Shown: in pieces, positions 1 to 7,193 of the stretch
Layout: every line of letters starts with the position of its first letter
Numbering within the stretch: position 1 is the first letter of the stretch
NCBI GenBank assembly: GCA_958448515.1
Contig: CAUDEF010000017.1
Span: 1-41,766, forward strand
Length of the DNA: 41,766 bases
Source: an uncultured Phascolarctobacterium sp.
GTDB lineage: Bacteria > Bacillota > Negativicutes > Acidaminococcales > Acidaminococcaceae
Direction of reading: 5' to 3'
The notes under the pieces: generated by a model
Databases searched by the model: none
Told to the model about the DNA's origin: nothing
What the model saw: the letters and a program-made list of their open reading frames with translations, nothing else
Made by a program: the position numbers and the translations under genes

Positions 1-52
1 TGGTACCGATATTAGCATGGGGTTTTGTTCTTTCGTATTTAGCTTTTGCCAT
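1..52 (-). CDS. tuf: Elongation factor Tu, N-terminal fragment (cut by window edge)
   Basis: Reading the minus strand from the ATG at 52 gives 17 codons that begin MAKAKYERTKPHANIGT, the conserved EF-Tu amino terminus. A strong Shine-Dalgarno (AAGGAGG, 63-69) sits 10 nt upstream. EF-Tu delivers aminoacyl-tRNA to the ribosome as a GTP complex. It follows fusA by only 33 nt with no terminator between, so it is the promoter-distal gene of the str operon. The rest of the gene, including the GTP-binding motifs, lies outside the window. Confidence 0.93.
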   Translation of the reverse strand, partial: MAKAKYERTKPHANIGT

Positions 53-85
53 TTTGGAATTGCCTCCTTAAAGTAATTGTAAAAC

Positions 86-2170
86 TTAGGCTTGAGTACC
101 TTTGTTTTTAGCAATGATTGCTTCAGCAATGTTCTTCGGAACATCTTCGTAGTGATCAACTTCCATGGAGTAGTTGCCGCGACCTTGAGTTTTGCTGCGA
201 AGGTCAGTAGCATAACCGAACATTTCAGCCAGCGGAACGAAAGCATTGATAACTTGTGCGCCATTGCGTGCTTCCATACCTTCGATGCGACCACGACGAG
301 AGTTAACGTCACCAATTACATCGCCCATATATTCTTCAGGAACAGTAATTTCTACTTTCATGTAAGGTTCGAGGATAACAGGATTTGCTTTTTGAGCACC
401 TGCTTTGAAGCCCATAGAACCTGCAATTTTGAATGCCATTTCAGAAGAGTCGACTTCATGGTAAGAACCATCGTAAACAGTTACTGCAATGTCAACCATC
501 GGATAACCAGCAACTACGCCGTTTTCCATAGCTTCTTTAATACCTGCTTCGATAGGAGCGATGTATTCTTTAGGAATAGCACCACCAACAACTTTGTTTT
601 CAAACAGGAAGCCTTCGCCCGGCTCACGCGGGGTGATTTCAAGCCAGCAGTGACCATATTGACCTTTACCACCGGACTGACGAACGAATTTACCTTCAGA
701 TTTAACAGCCTTACGGATGGTTTCACGATAAGCAACCTGCGGGTTACCAACGGTGCAACCAACTTTGAATTCACGGAGCAGACGGTCAACGATAATGTCT
801 AAATGCAGCTCGCCCATACCGGAAATAATGGTTTGGGAAGTTTCAGGATCTGTATGTACACGGAAGGTCGGATCTTCTTCAGCAAGTTTTTGTAAAGCAA
901 TACCCATTTTTTCTTGGTCTGCTTTAGTTTTAGGTTCAACTGCAACAGAAATAACCGGATCAGGGAATACCATGGATTCGAGAATGATTTCATGTTTTTC
1001 GTCGCAGAGGGTATCACCGGTTGTGGTATCTTTCAAGCCAACTGCAGCTGCGATATCGCCGGAGTAAACCATTTCGATTTCTTCACGGTGGTTAGCATGC
1101 ATTTGCAGGATACGACCGATACGTTCTCTTTTGCCTTTAGTGGAGTTATATACATAAGAACCAGCAGTCAAGGTACCGGAGTATACACGGAAGAACGCAA
1201 GTTTACCAACAAACGGGTCAGTCATAATTTTGAAAGCGAGAGCGGAGAACGGTTCTTCATCGCTGGAAGGACGTTCATCTTCTTCGCCGGTTTCAGGGTT
1301 AACACCTTTAATAGGCGGAATGTCAGTAGGAGCGGGCATAAATGCAACTACTGCGTCAAGCAAAGGTTGTACACCTTTGTTTTTGTAGGAAGAACCGCAG
1401 CAAACAGGAGTCATTTTGCAAGCGATAGTCTGTTTGCGAATGCCAGCCATGATTTCTTCTTCAGTGAGTTCTTCACCTTCAAGATATTTCATCATGAGTT
1501 CGTCATCGCTTTCAGCTACAGCATCAATCAGCATTGCGCGATATTCTTCTGCTTTTTCCTTCATATCGTCAGGAATTTCAACGAACTCTTCTTCTTTACC
1601 AAGTGCATCATTATAAACGATAGCTTTCATTTTGATCAGGTCGATCATGCCTTCGAAGGTGTCTTCAAATCCGATAGGAATTTGAATGGGCACTGCGTTA
1701 GCATTCAGACGTTTTTTCATCATGTCAACTACGTTATAGAAGTTAGCACCGGTGATGTCCATTTTATTTACATATGCCATGCGGGGTACATGATATTTGT
1801 CAGCCTGACGCCATACGGTTTCAGACTGAGGTTCTACGCCGCCTTTAGCACAGAATACAGCTACAGAGCCGTCAAGTACACGCAAGGAACGTTCAACTTC
1901 TACAGTGAAGTCAACGTGGCCCGGAGTGTCGATGATGTTGATGCGGTGACCAGCCCATTGGCAGGTGGTTGCAGCAGAAGTGATGGTAATACCACGTTCT
2001 TGTTCCTGAACCATCCAGTCCATGGTAGCGCCGCCATCATGGGTTTCACCGATTTTATGTACTCTGCCGGTATAGAACAGAATACGTTCGGTGGTAGTGG
2101 TTTTACCAGCATCGATGTGAGCCATGATGCCGATATTTCTAGTTTTCTCAAGCGGAAATTGTCTGCCCAC
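86..2170 (-). CDS. fusA: Elongation factor G
   Basis: A 694-residue protein of full family length. It is the translocation GTPase that moves tRNA and mRNA through the ribosome and, with RRF, splits post-termination ribosomes. The G1 loop AHIDAGKT is near residue 17-24, followed by the switch I segment RGITITSAATT, DTPGHVDF (G3) and NKMD (G4). The C-terminal half carries the domain IV region typical of EF-G. The start codon is GTG (2168-2170), supported by GAGGAGG about 9 nt upstream; the protein reads MGRQFPLEKTRNIGIMAHID. It lies 39 nt downstream of rpsG in the conserved order rpsL-rpsG-fusA-tuf. Several long opposite-strand reading frames here are shadows of this gene. Confidence 0.99.
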   Translation of the reverse strand: MGRQFPLEKTRNIGIMAHIDAGKTTTTERILFYTGRVHKIGETHDGGATMDWMVQEQERGITITSAATTCQWAGHRINIIDTPGHVDFTVEVERSLRVLDGSVAVFCAKGGVEPQSETVWRQADKYHVPRMAYVNKMDITGANFYNVVDMMKKRLNANAVPIQIPIGFEDTFEGMIDLIKMKAIVYNDALGKEEEFVEIPDDMKEKAEEYRAMLIDAVAESDDELMMKYLEGEELTEEEIMAGIRKQTIACKMTPVCCGSSYKNKGVQPLLDAVVAFMPAPTDIPPIKGVNPETGEEDERPSSDEEPFSALAFKIMTDPFVGKLAFFRVYSGTLTAGSYVYNSTKGKRERIGRILQMHANHREEIEMVYSGDIAAAVGLKDTTTGDTLCDEKHEIILESMVFPDPVISVAVEPKTKADQEKMGIALQKLAEEDPTFRVHTDPETSQTIISGMGELHLDIIVDRLLREFKVGCTVGNPQVAYRETIRKAVKSEGKFVRQSGGKGQYGHCWLEITPREPGEGFLFENKVVGGAIPKEYIAPIEAGIKEAMENGVVAGYPMVDIAVTVYDGSYHEVDSSEMAFKIAGSMGFKAGAQKANPVILEPYMKVEITVPEEYMGDVIGDVNSRRGRIEGMEARNGAQVINAFVPLAEMFGYATDLRSKTQGRGNYSMEVDHYEDVPKNIAEAIIAKNKGTQA

Positions 2171-2209
2171 TTCTTAAATCCTCCTCAAATACTTCACTGA
2201 GTCAGGCCA

Positions 2210-2680
2210 TTACCAACGGTAATGAGCAAATGCTTTATTTGCTTCTGCCATTTTGTGGGTGTCTTCACGTTTTTTAACAGCTGCGCCAGTAGCGTTTGCA
2301 GCGTCCATGATTTCACCAGCTACACGTTCACACATGGTTCTTTCACCACGGAGACGAGAGTAGTTTACCAGCCAGCGAATACCCAGGGTGGTTTTACGAT
2401 CAGCACGTACTTCAACCGGAACTTGGTAGTTAGCACCACCAACGCGACGAGCGCGTACTTCCAGGAGCGGCATTACGTTTTGCATAGCAGCGTCAAATAC
2501 TTCCAAAGGATCTTTGCCGGTTTTTGCACGAACAAGATCGAAAGCATCATATACAATGCGTTCTGCTACGCCTTTTTTGCCATCAAGCATAATTTTGTTA
2601 ATAAATCTAGTTAAAAGTTTAGAACCGTATACCGGATCCGGCAATACGTCTCTTTTGGTTACAGGGCCTTTTCTCGGCAT
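2210..2680 (-). CDS. rpsG: 30S ribosomal protein S7
   Basis: 156 residues, the normal S7 length. S7 nucleates assembly of the 30S head by binding the 3' major domain of 16S rRNA and lines the E-site tRNA exit. The sequence starts MPRKGPVTKRDVLPDPVYGS and contains the conserved blocks RRVGGANYQVPVEV and RWLVNYSRLRGE, ending KAFAHYRW. The start is supported by AAGGAGGG 6 nt upstream. It sits between rpsL and fusA. In other bacteria S7 is the translational repressor of this operon; I did not identify its binding site in the rpsL-rpsG spacer. Confidence 0.99.
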   Translation of the reverse strand: MPRKGPVTKRDVLPDPVYGSKLLTRFINKIMLDGKKGVAERIVYDAFDLVRAKTGKDPLEVFDAAMQNVMPLLEVRARRVGGANYQVPVEVRADRKTTLGIRWLVNYSRLRGERTMCERVAGEIMDAANATGAAVKKREDTHKMAEANKAFAHYRW

Positions 2681-2720
2681 GTGTTTCCCTCCTTAAAGTT
2701 CATTCGTTATTTTGCTTCAA

Positions 2721-3104
2721 TTACTTTTTAGCAGCTTTAGCACGTTTCGCGCCGTATTTGGAGCGAGATTGGTTGCGATTAGCTACGCCTGCAGTATCAA
2801 GAGCACCACGAATGATGTGGTAACGCACGCCCGGAAGATCTTTTACCCTTCCGCCTCTGATAAGAACAACACTGTGTTCTTGAAGATTGTGACCGATACC
2901 CGGAATGTAAGCAGTAACTTCGATGCCGTTAGTTAAACGTACACGAGCTACTTTACGAAGTGCAGAGTTAGGTTTTTTAGGGGTTGTGGTATAAACCCTG
3001 GTGCAAACGCCGCGTTTTTGCGGACATTCTTTCAATGCCGGTGCGGTGGATTTAGCTTTTAAAACTTCTCTACCTTTACGTACCAATTGGTTAATTGTAG
3101 GCAT
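2721..3104 (-). CDS. rpsL: 30S ribosomal protein S12
   Basis: 127 residues, beginning MPTINQLVRKGRE and ending in a Lys/Arg-rich tail. S12 sits at the decoding centre and takes part in tRNA selection. The two loops where streptomycin-resistance substitutions occur are wild type: TPKKPNSALRKV and GGRVKDLPGVRYH both keep their lysines. It has an AAGGAGGTG ribosome binding site. It lies 68 nt downstream of the L7Ae-like gene, with no terminator between them. Confidence 0.99.
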   Translation of the reverse strand: MPTINQLVRKGREVLKAKSTAPALKECPQKRGVCTRVYTTTPKKPNSALRKVARVRLTNGIEVTAYIPGIGHNLQEHSVVLIRGGRVKDLPGVRYHIIRGALDTAGVANRNQSRSKYGAKRAKAAKK

Positions 3105-3172
3105 ATCGGCACCTCCTTTCCAAACAATTAGATTTTAATGATTATAAAAACTCAGCTTTCGCCAAGCCCTTA

Positions 3173-3424
3173 TCAGTTTTCAAGTATCGCAGCAGCTGCC
3201 GCCTTAACATGTATTCCGCAGGCTTTTCCAAGTTCCTGCATAGTATCAGCTTTAATCATCTCGATACCATGTTCCAGGCACAAACTCTCTAACCCGTCGG
3301 TAACTCTTTCATCTGCATCAGCTGCTATATAAACTTTCACAGCACTCTTTTTTAAAACAGCCTTCTCAGTCTGTTTTACTCCAACAGCACGTTTTTCTGC
3401 CTGGATCAAGGCTTCCAAACTCAT
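3173..3424 (-). CDS. L7Ae-family ribosomal/RNA-binding protein (YbxF-like)
   Basis: An 83-residue protein with the compact L7Ae/L30e/S12e/Gadd45 fold pattern: a basic N-terminal VGVKQTEKAVLKKS segment, VKVYIAADADERVTDGL, and a C-terminal CGIHVKAAAAAIL helix. Relatives (B. subtilis YbxF/RplGB) bind kink-turn RNA, and their gene stands just upstream of rpsL in many Firmicutes, exactly as here. The ATG at 3424 has CCTCCTT (minus-strand AAGGAGG, 3431-3437) about 6 nt upstream. It is the first gene of the str operon, being immediately downstream of the promoter at 3471-3499. The in vivo role of the family is still poorly defined. Confidence 0.9.
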   Translation of the reverse strand: MSLEALIQAEKRAVGVKQTEKAVLKKSAVKVYIAADADERVTDGLESLCLEHGIEMIKADTMQELGKACGIHVKAAAAAILEN

Positions 3425-3470
3425 TTGTTACCTCCTTCATGAGAGCATAGCTCACCCGTGATACTGGTAT

Positions 3471-3499
3471 ATTGTATCATTCATAACACTTCATGTCAA
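3471..3499 (-). promoter_or_regulatory. Promoter of the str operon
   Basis: On the minus strand, TTGACA (3494-3499), a 17-nt spacer and TACAAT (3471-3476) form a near-consensus sigma-70/SigA promoter. Initiation is expected near 3464, about 40 nt before the L7Ae-like start codon. Confidence 0.9.
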
Positions 3500-3656
3500 C
3501 ACTTTTTTGCAAAAAAATTATCACTAAAACCATTGTTTTTATGCGCTTCTTTTTTTACACCCATCCTAGTGTTTCAAGAGGACATTTACTAATAAAATCC
3601 ATGGTTGATGTACACAATAACAAGAGCTTTGTTTTCATAAAATCATCCTATTTTTT

Positions 3657-3698
3657 CAAAAAAAATATCAGCATCTTCAAAATTAAAGATGCTGATAT
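3657..3698 (-). terminator. Intrinsic terminator of the SSS symporter gene
   Basis: A 13-bp perfect stem (3665-3677 with 3686-3698, 8-nt loop) is followed on the minus strand by a run of eight T. It starts 5 nt after the symporter stop codon. The interval from here to 3470, apart from the str promoter, shows no gene or other structure I can support. Confidence 0.93.
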
Positions 3699-3703
3699 AA
3701 TAA

Positions 3704-5110
3704 TCAGGCTTCCAAAGCGTTTTCAGCTGTTTTTTTCTCAGGACATACAGCAGCCACAACTCCGTAAGTCACAAGACAAACAAGCCATTCCATATAAATA
3801 ACATTATTAAAGATTCTGATTGCCGGAGTAACCTGCCATAAAATCAATGTAACAAGACCTGCAAGCAGTGTCCAGAATCCTGCTGCTTTAGAGGTATAAC
3901 GCGGAAAGAACAGAGCTATTATAACAATAACACTAAAAGCAGCAGTCAAGGACAAGCCTATCATTATAGTACCAAGAATGCTTGATACGCTCATGGCAAG
4001 ACCTAAAGTCATAATGCCGCTGATCATAACACACAGGCGAGTCATCAGCAGCTGACGGCTTTCTGTGCAATCAGGATTTATAAAACGTTTATAAATATCA
4101 CTGGAGAAAAGTGTTCCGGCACTTAAAAGCAGATTGCAGGCTGTAGAAACATCTGCCGCCCACAGTGCAGCTAAAGTAATACCAGCCAAAGCAGGCTGCA
4201 GGCTTACAATTACCTGCGGCAATGCCAGTGCTGCCTGAGCATCCGGATACATAGCTTTGGCGCAAATGCCCAGAAAAGCAGCCAGAACGCCTACCGGAAT
4301 CATCAGAATACCGCCCCAGATAAATCCTTTTTTCGCGGTACTGGCATCTTTGGCACCAAGAGAAATCTGCAAAATACTTTGCAGAGAAAGATTTACAGTA
4401 ATTAATGTAATAACCCAGCTGGTAACAGTACCAATACCAACACCGTCTACAAAGTCAAACCAGGGGACATTGGCCGGCAAAGACGCAGACAGATTTTCCA
4501 TGCTGCCGATTTTATTGAACTGAACTACAGTAGCAACCAGAATACCAGCATAAATTAAAATAATATTCAGCACATTGGACAAAGAAGCAGACCACATACC
4601 GCCAATAAAAGTAATACCAATAAAGGTAATGGCGCTTATTATCATACCAGTCTTAAAGTCGAAAATATCGGGCATAATAGCGTGTAATATACTTCCTCCG
4701 GCAATATACTGCAGAGAAATAATTACCAGCTGAATAACGATCTGACAAAAAACACCTAAAATAACAGCATTTTTACCATGATATCTTTCAATAAGTTCCG
4801 ATATGGTAGTAATATTCTGCTCACGATATTTTTTAGCCATAAAAAGACCCATTACAATTGCACCCAGCGCCCAGGCGATAGTATACCATCCTGCGCTGAG
4901 ACCTACTTTAAAGGCATGTTCTGATACACCAATAGTAGACGCGCCGCCAACAGCAAGGCCGATAATAGTAACACAAATTAAAGGAGCAGTAAGCCTTCTT
5001 CCGGCCAGAGCAAAATTTTCATTACTGCCTTCACTGCGCTTTTTGGCATACCAGCTGATAGCAAACAAAGCAACAATGTACAAAATCAGAATTGCTAACG
5101 AAATTGACAC
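3704..5110 (-). CDS. Sodium:solute symporter (SSS family)
   Basis: 468 residues and about 13 hydrophobic segments, the normal architecture of the LeuT-fold SSS family (PutP/PanF relatives). The N-terminus has the characteristic first helix followed by a basic YAKKRSEGSNENFALAGRR loop, the usual F-A-G-R-R motif after TM1. GGASTIGVSEHAFKVGLSAGWY matches the TM2 region. The substrate cannot be read from sequence; organic acid, amino acid or pantothenate are all possible. The start codon is GTG (5108-5110), with GGAGGG 6 nt upstream. It is a single-gene unit with its own promoter (5151-5180) and terminator (3657-3698). Confidence 0.9.
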   Translation of the reverse strand: MSISLAILILYIVALFAISWYAKKRSEGSNENFALAGRRLTAPLICVTIIGLAVGGASTIGVSEHAFKVGLSAGWYTIAWALGAIVMGLFMAKKYREQNITTISELIERYHGKNAVILGVFCQIVIQLVIISLQYIAGGSILHAIMPDIFDFKTGMIISAITFIGITFIGGMWSASLSNVLNIILIYAGILVATVVQFNKIGSMENLSASLPANVPWFDFVDGVGIGTVTSWVITLITVNLSLQSILQISLGAKDASTAKKGFIWGGILMIPVGVLAAFLGICAKAMYPDAQAALALPQVIVSLQPALAGITLAALWAADVSTACNLLLSAGTLFSSDIYKRFINPDCTESRQLLMTRLCVMISGIMTLGLAMSVSSILGTIMIGLSLTAAFSVIVIIALFFPRYTSKAAGFWTLLAGLVTLILWQVTPAIRIFNNVIYMEWLVCLVTYGVVAAVCPEKKTAENALEA

Positions 5111-5150
5111 AAAAATCCCTCCAAAGAATAAATCAAATCATCATCTACTA

Positions 5151-5180
5151 ATTATACGAATTTCTTCCTTTAAAAGTCAA
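5151..5180 (-). promoter_or_regulatory. Promoter of the SSS symporter gene
   Basis: On the minus strand, TTGACT (5175-5180), an 18-nt spacer and a consensus TATAAT (5151-5156), 40 nt upstream of the GTG start. The remaining AT-rich stretch 5181-5290 shows nothing else I can name. Confidence 0.8.
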
Positions 5181-5290
5181 CTCAAAAGTTACATAAAAAG
5201 ATTTTTTTTAATTTATAAATCAACTTTTGTATTCTTGATAAAAACATTTTTACAAAAACGTTCAAAAACTGATTATTGTTTATTTTTCTG

Positions 5291-5319
5291 TTGACAAACA
5301 AACAAATAAGTGTTATCAT
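5291..5319 (+). promoter_or_regulatory. Promoter of tRNA-Arg
   Basis: TTGACA (5291-5296), a 17-nt spacer and TATCAT (5314-5319), ending 12 nt before the mature 5' end of the tRNA. Confidence 0.75.
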
Positions 5320-5331
5320 ACACTATGTTAT

Positions 5332-5408
5332 GACTCCGTAGCTCAGCTGGATAGAGCGTTTGACTACGAATCAAAAGGTCGCAGGTTCGAATCCTGCCGG
5401 GGCCACCA
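5332..5408 (+). tRNA. tRNA-Arg (anticodon ACG)
   Basis: A 77-nt cloverleaf with encoded CCA. The D stem is GCTC/GAGC, the anticodon stem TTTGA/TCAAA with loop CTACGAA (anticodon ACG, normally edited to ICG by TadA to read CGU, CGC and CGA), and the T arm GCAGG-TTCGAAT-CCTGC. The acceptor stem GACTCCG/CGGGGCC is imperfect: pair 2-71 is an A-C mismatch and pair 4-69 a U-G wobble; the other five pairs are canonical. All other conserved positions look normal, so I call it functional. Confidence 0.96.
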
Positions 5409-5416
5409 TTGCATTA

Positions 5417-5448
5417 AACGGATAACTTAGTTATCCGTTTTTTATTTT
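5417..5448 (+). terminator. Intrinsic terminator of tRNA-Arg
   Basis: A 10-bp perfect stem AACGGATAAC/GTTATCCGTT (5417-5426 with 5430-5439, 3-nt loop) is followed by a T-rich tract. It begins 8 nt after the CCA end. Confidence 0.92.
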
Positions 5449-5450
5449 GC

Positions 5451-5501
5451 AAAAAGCCGATAAAAGCTATTTATCCATCAAATAGCTTTTATCGGCTTTT
5501 T
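5451..5501. terminator. Long bidirectional hairpin terminator
   Basis: A 22-bp perfect inverted repeat (5451-5472 with 5480-5501, 7-nt loop) starts with five A and ends in a T run, so it can stop transcription from either side. It is a second barrier between the plus-strand tRNA unit and the minus-strand radA unit. Confidence 0.88.
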
Positions 5502-5528
5502 TTATATTATTTTTTACATTATATAAAT

Positions 5529-5557
5529 AAAAAACCGAAAAGCAAAAAGCTTTTCGG
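5529..5557 (-). terminator. Terminator of the ctsR-clpC-radA operon
   Basis: On the minus strand, CCGAAAAGC, a 5-nt loop and GCTTTTCGG (5535-5557) run into TTTTTT. It lies 11 nt after the stop of the small membrane-protein gene and marks the end of that transcript. Confidence 0.9.
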
Positions 5558-5568
5558 AAAATAAAATA

Positions 5569-5745
5569 TCAATAATGATGCGGTGATTCGGCAGCAACAA
5601 ATTCAATAAACTGGCTTATTACAGACCCATGTTCATTATAAAACGATGCAAGGCTTGCTCCACTGCTGCCAAATACACTCAAAACTATAACAACTGCTAA
5701 TAAAAATTTTACAACAGGACTCATAAAACTTCTTGTAGATTCCAT
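5569..5745 (-). CDS. Small single-span membrane protein, unknown function
   Basis: A 58-residue reading from the ATG at 5745 starts MESTRSFMSPVVKFLLAVVI and has one hydrophobic segment (about residues 10-31) followed by a short polar tail ending ESPHHY. The frame stays open to a GTG at 5820 (83 residues), but that start has no ribosome binding site. The ATG at 5745 has a weak GCGGG 8 nt upstream, so I prefer it with caution. The gene lies between radA and a terminator, about 90 nt after radA. I do not recognise the family. It may be a real small membrane protein or chance coding. Confidence 0.45.
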   Translation of the reverse strand: MESTRSFMSPVVKFLLAVVIVLSVFGSSGASLASFYNEHGSVISQFIEFVAAESPHHY

Positions 5746-5834
5746 ATAAATACCCGCTTTACAAATTATTTTTTGTTCATCTATATAATATATCGGATAC
5801 ATTAAATCTACATTAAACACTTGTTAATTATTGA

Positions 5835-7193
5835 TTAGAGTAAAATATTTTTTAGTGCCTGTGCCAAAGTTTTAACCTGAATAACCTCTCCGTCATTATT
5901 TTTAAGATTCAGATTTCCTGCCGGAACAATAAATTTTTTAAATCCAAGATTTAACCCGTCAATTATTCTTCTTTCAGGTGCACTGACCCTGCGTATTTCT
6001 CCTGTAAGACCAATTTCACCAAATACCAAAATATCACTTTGTACAGGTATATTGCGATAACTTGAAACAAGAGCAGCAGCCACTGCCAAGTCAGCAGCAG
6101 GTTCTGTAATTTTCATACCGCCGACAATATTTACGTAAGCATCATACATACCAAAATCAAGCTGAAAATGCTTCTCTAAAATAGCCAGAAGCATATTAAC
6201 ACGATTGTAGTCAAATCCTACTGCAGTCCTTCTTGGCATACCATAAGGAGTTTTGGAAACCAAAGCCTGTACTTCAACCATCAGCGGACGGTTGCCCTCC
6301 ATACATACTCCAATTGCACTGCCGGCAGACCCGTTACGTTCTTCCAGAAACAAACCTGCCGGATTGGCAATTTCCTGTAAGCCGCCCTCTTCCATGGAAA
6401 AGATTCCGCTCTCACTGGTACTGCCAAAACGATTTTTTAAAGCTCGCAAAACCCTGAAAGCATAGGAACGATCACCCTCAAACTGCAGCACAACATCTAC
6501 CATATGCTCTAAAAGCCTTGGTCCGGCAATATTGCCATCTTTAGTTACGTGTCCTATCAAAATAACTGCTATACCGGTTGTTTTGGCAAACTGCAGCAGC
6601 TTGGCCGTACATTCTCTTACCTGTCCGACACTGCCTGCAGCAGTAGGAAGCTCATGATTATACATGGTCTGAATAGAATCAATAATCAAAATCTGCGGCA
6701 GAACACTTTTGGCCTGCAATAAAACAGCATCCAGATCTGTTGCCGTCATAATTAATAAATCAGCATCCAAGCCGCCAAGACGTGCGGCACGCATGGCAGT
6801 CTGTTCTTCTGATTCTTCACCGCTTACATATAAAACCTTTACATTCTGCCTGCTGAAACGCAGACCGGCATCCAGCAAAATTGTAGACTTGCCAATTCCG
6901 GGAGTCCCTCCCAGTAAGATTAAACTTCCGGGAACAACTCCGCCTCCCAGAACCCTGTCAAATTCTCTGATGCCTGTTTGCAGGCGCTGCACTTCTGTTT
7001 TGGCTATACTGGAGATGGTCTTAGGTTTTATTTTAGAAGCAGATTCCGGCAAATAACTTTTTGATTTTGCGGCAGCTGTTTCTGCTTCTTCAACAAAGCT
7101 GTCCCACTGACTGCATTCAGGGCATCTTCCCAGCCACTTGGCACTGGTATAACCACAACTTTGACATACAAAATGATATTTAGTTTTTGCCAT
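5835..7193 (-). CDS. radA: DNA repair protein RadA (Sms)
   Basis: 452 residues. RadA is a RecA-like ATPase/helicase that processes recombination intermediates and drives branch migration. The N-terminal zinc finger is C10-x2-C13 ... C24-x2-C27, the Walker A motif is GGTPGIGKST (95-104), the family KNRFG motif is at 253-257, and the C-terminal third is the Lon-protease-like domain. I chose the ATG at 7193 rather than the upstream GTG at 7202: AGGGTG is 6 nt before the ATG, and MAKTKYHFVCQSCGY is the usual family start. The start overlaps the end of clpC by 14 nt, suggesting translational coupling. clpC-radA adjacency is common in Firmicutes. Confidence 0.97.
   Translation of the reverse strand: MAKTKYHFVCQSCGYTSAKWLGRCPECSQWDSFVEEAETAAAKSKSYLPESASKIKPKTISSIAKTEVQRLQTGIREFDRVLGGGVVPGSLILLGGTPGIGKSTILLDAGLRFSRQNVKVLYVSGEESEEQTAMRAARLGGLDADLLIMTATDLDAVLLQAKSVLPQILIIDSIQTMYNHELPTAAGSVGQVRECTAKLLQFAKTTGIAVILIGHVTKDGNIAGPRLLEHMVDVVLQFEGDRSYAFRVLRALKNRFGSTSESGIFSMEEGGLQEIANPAGLFLEERNGSAGSAIGVCMEGNRPLMVEVQALVSKTPYGMPRRTAVGFDYNRVNMLLAILEKHFQLDFGMYDAYVNIVGGMKITEPAADLAVAAALVSSYRNIPVQSDILVFGEIGLTGEIRRVSAPERRIIDGLNLGFKKFIVPAGNLNLKNNDGEVIQVKTLAQALKNILL

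Noticed and set aside
914..2200. A 428-codon plus-strand reading frame opposite fusA.
   Set aside because: It is a shadow of the highly conserved EF-G gene; the composition is Phe/Ser/His-rich nonsense and it has no recognisable domain.
2721..3104. Possible streptomycin-resistance alleles in rpsL.
   Set aside because: Both lysines at the usual resistance positions are present, so the gene is wild type there.
3493..3801. A 102-codon plus-strand frame between the L7Ae gene and the symporter.
   Set aside because: It runs through the str promoter and the symporter terminator and into the 3' end of the symporter gene, and has no ribosome binding site.
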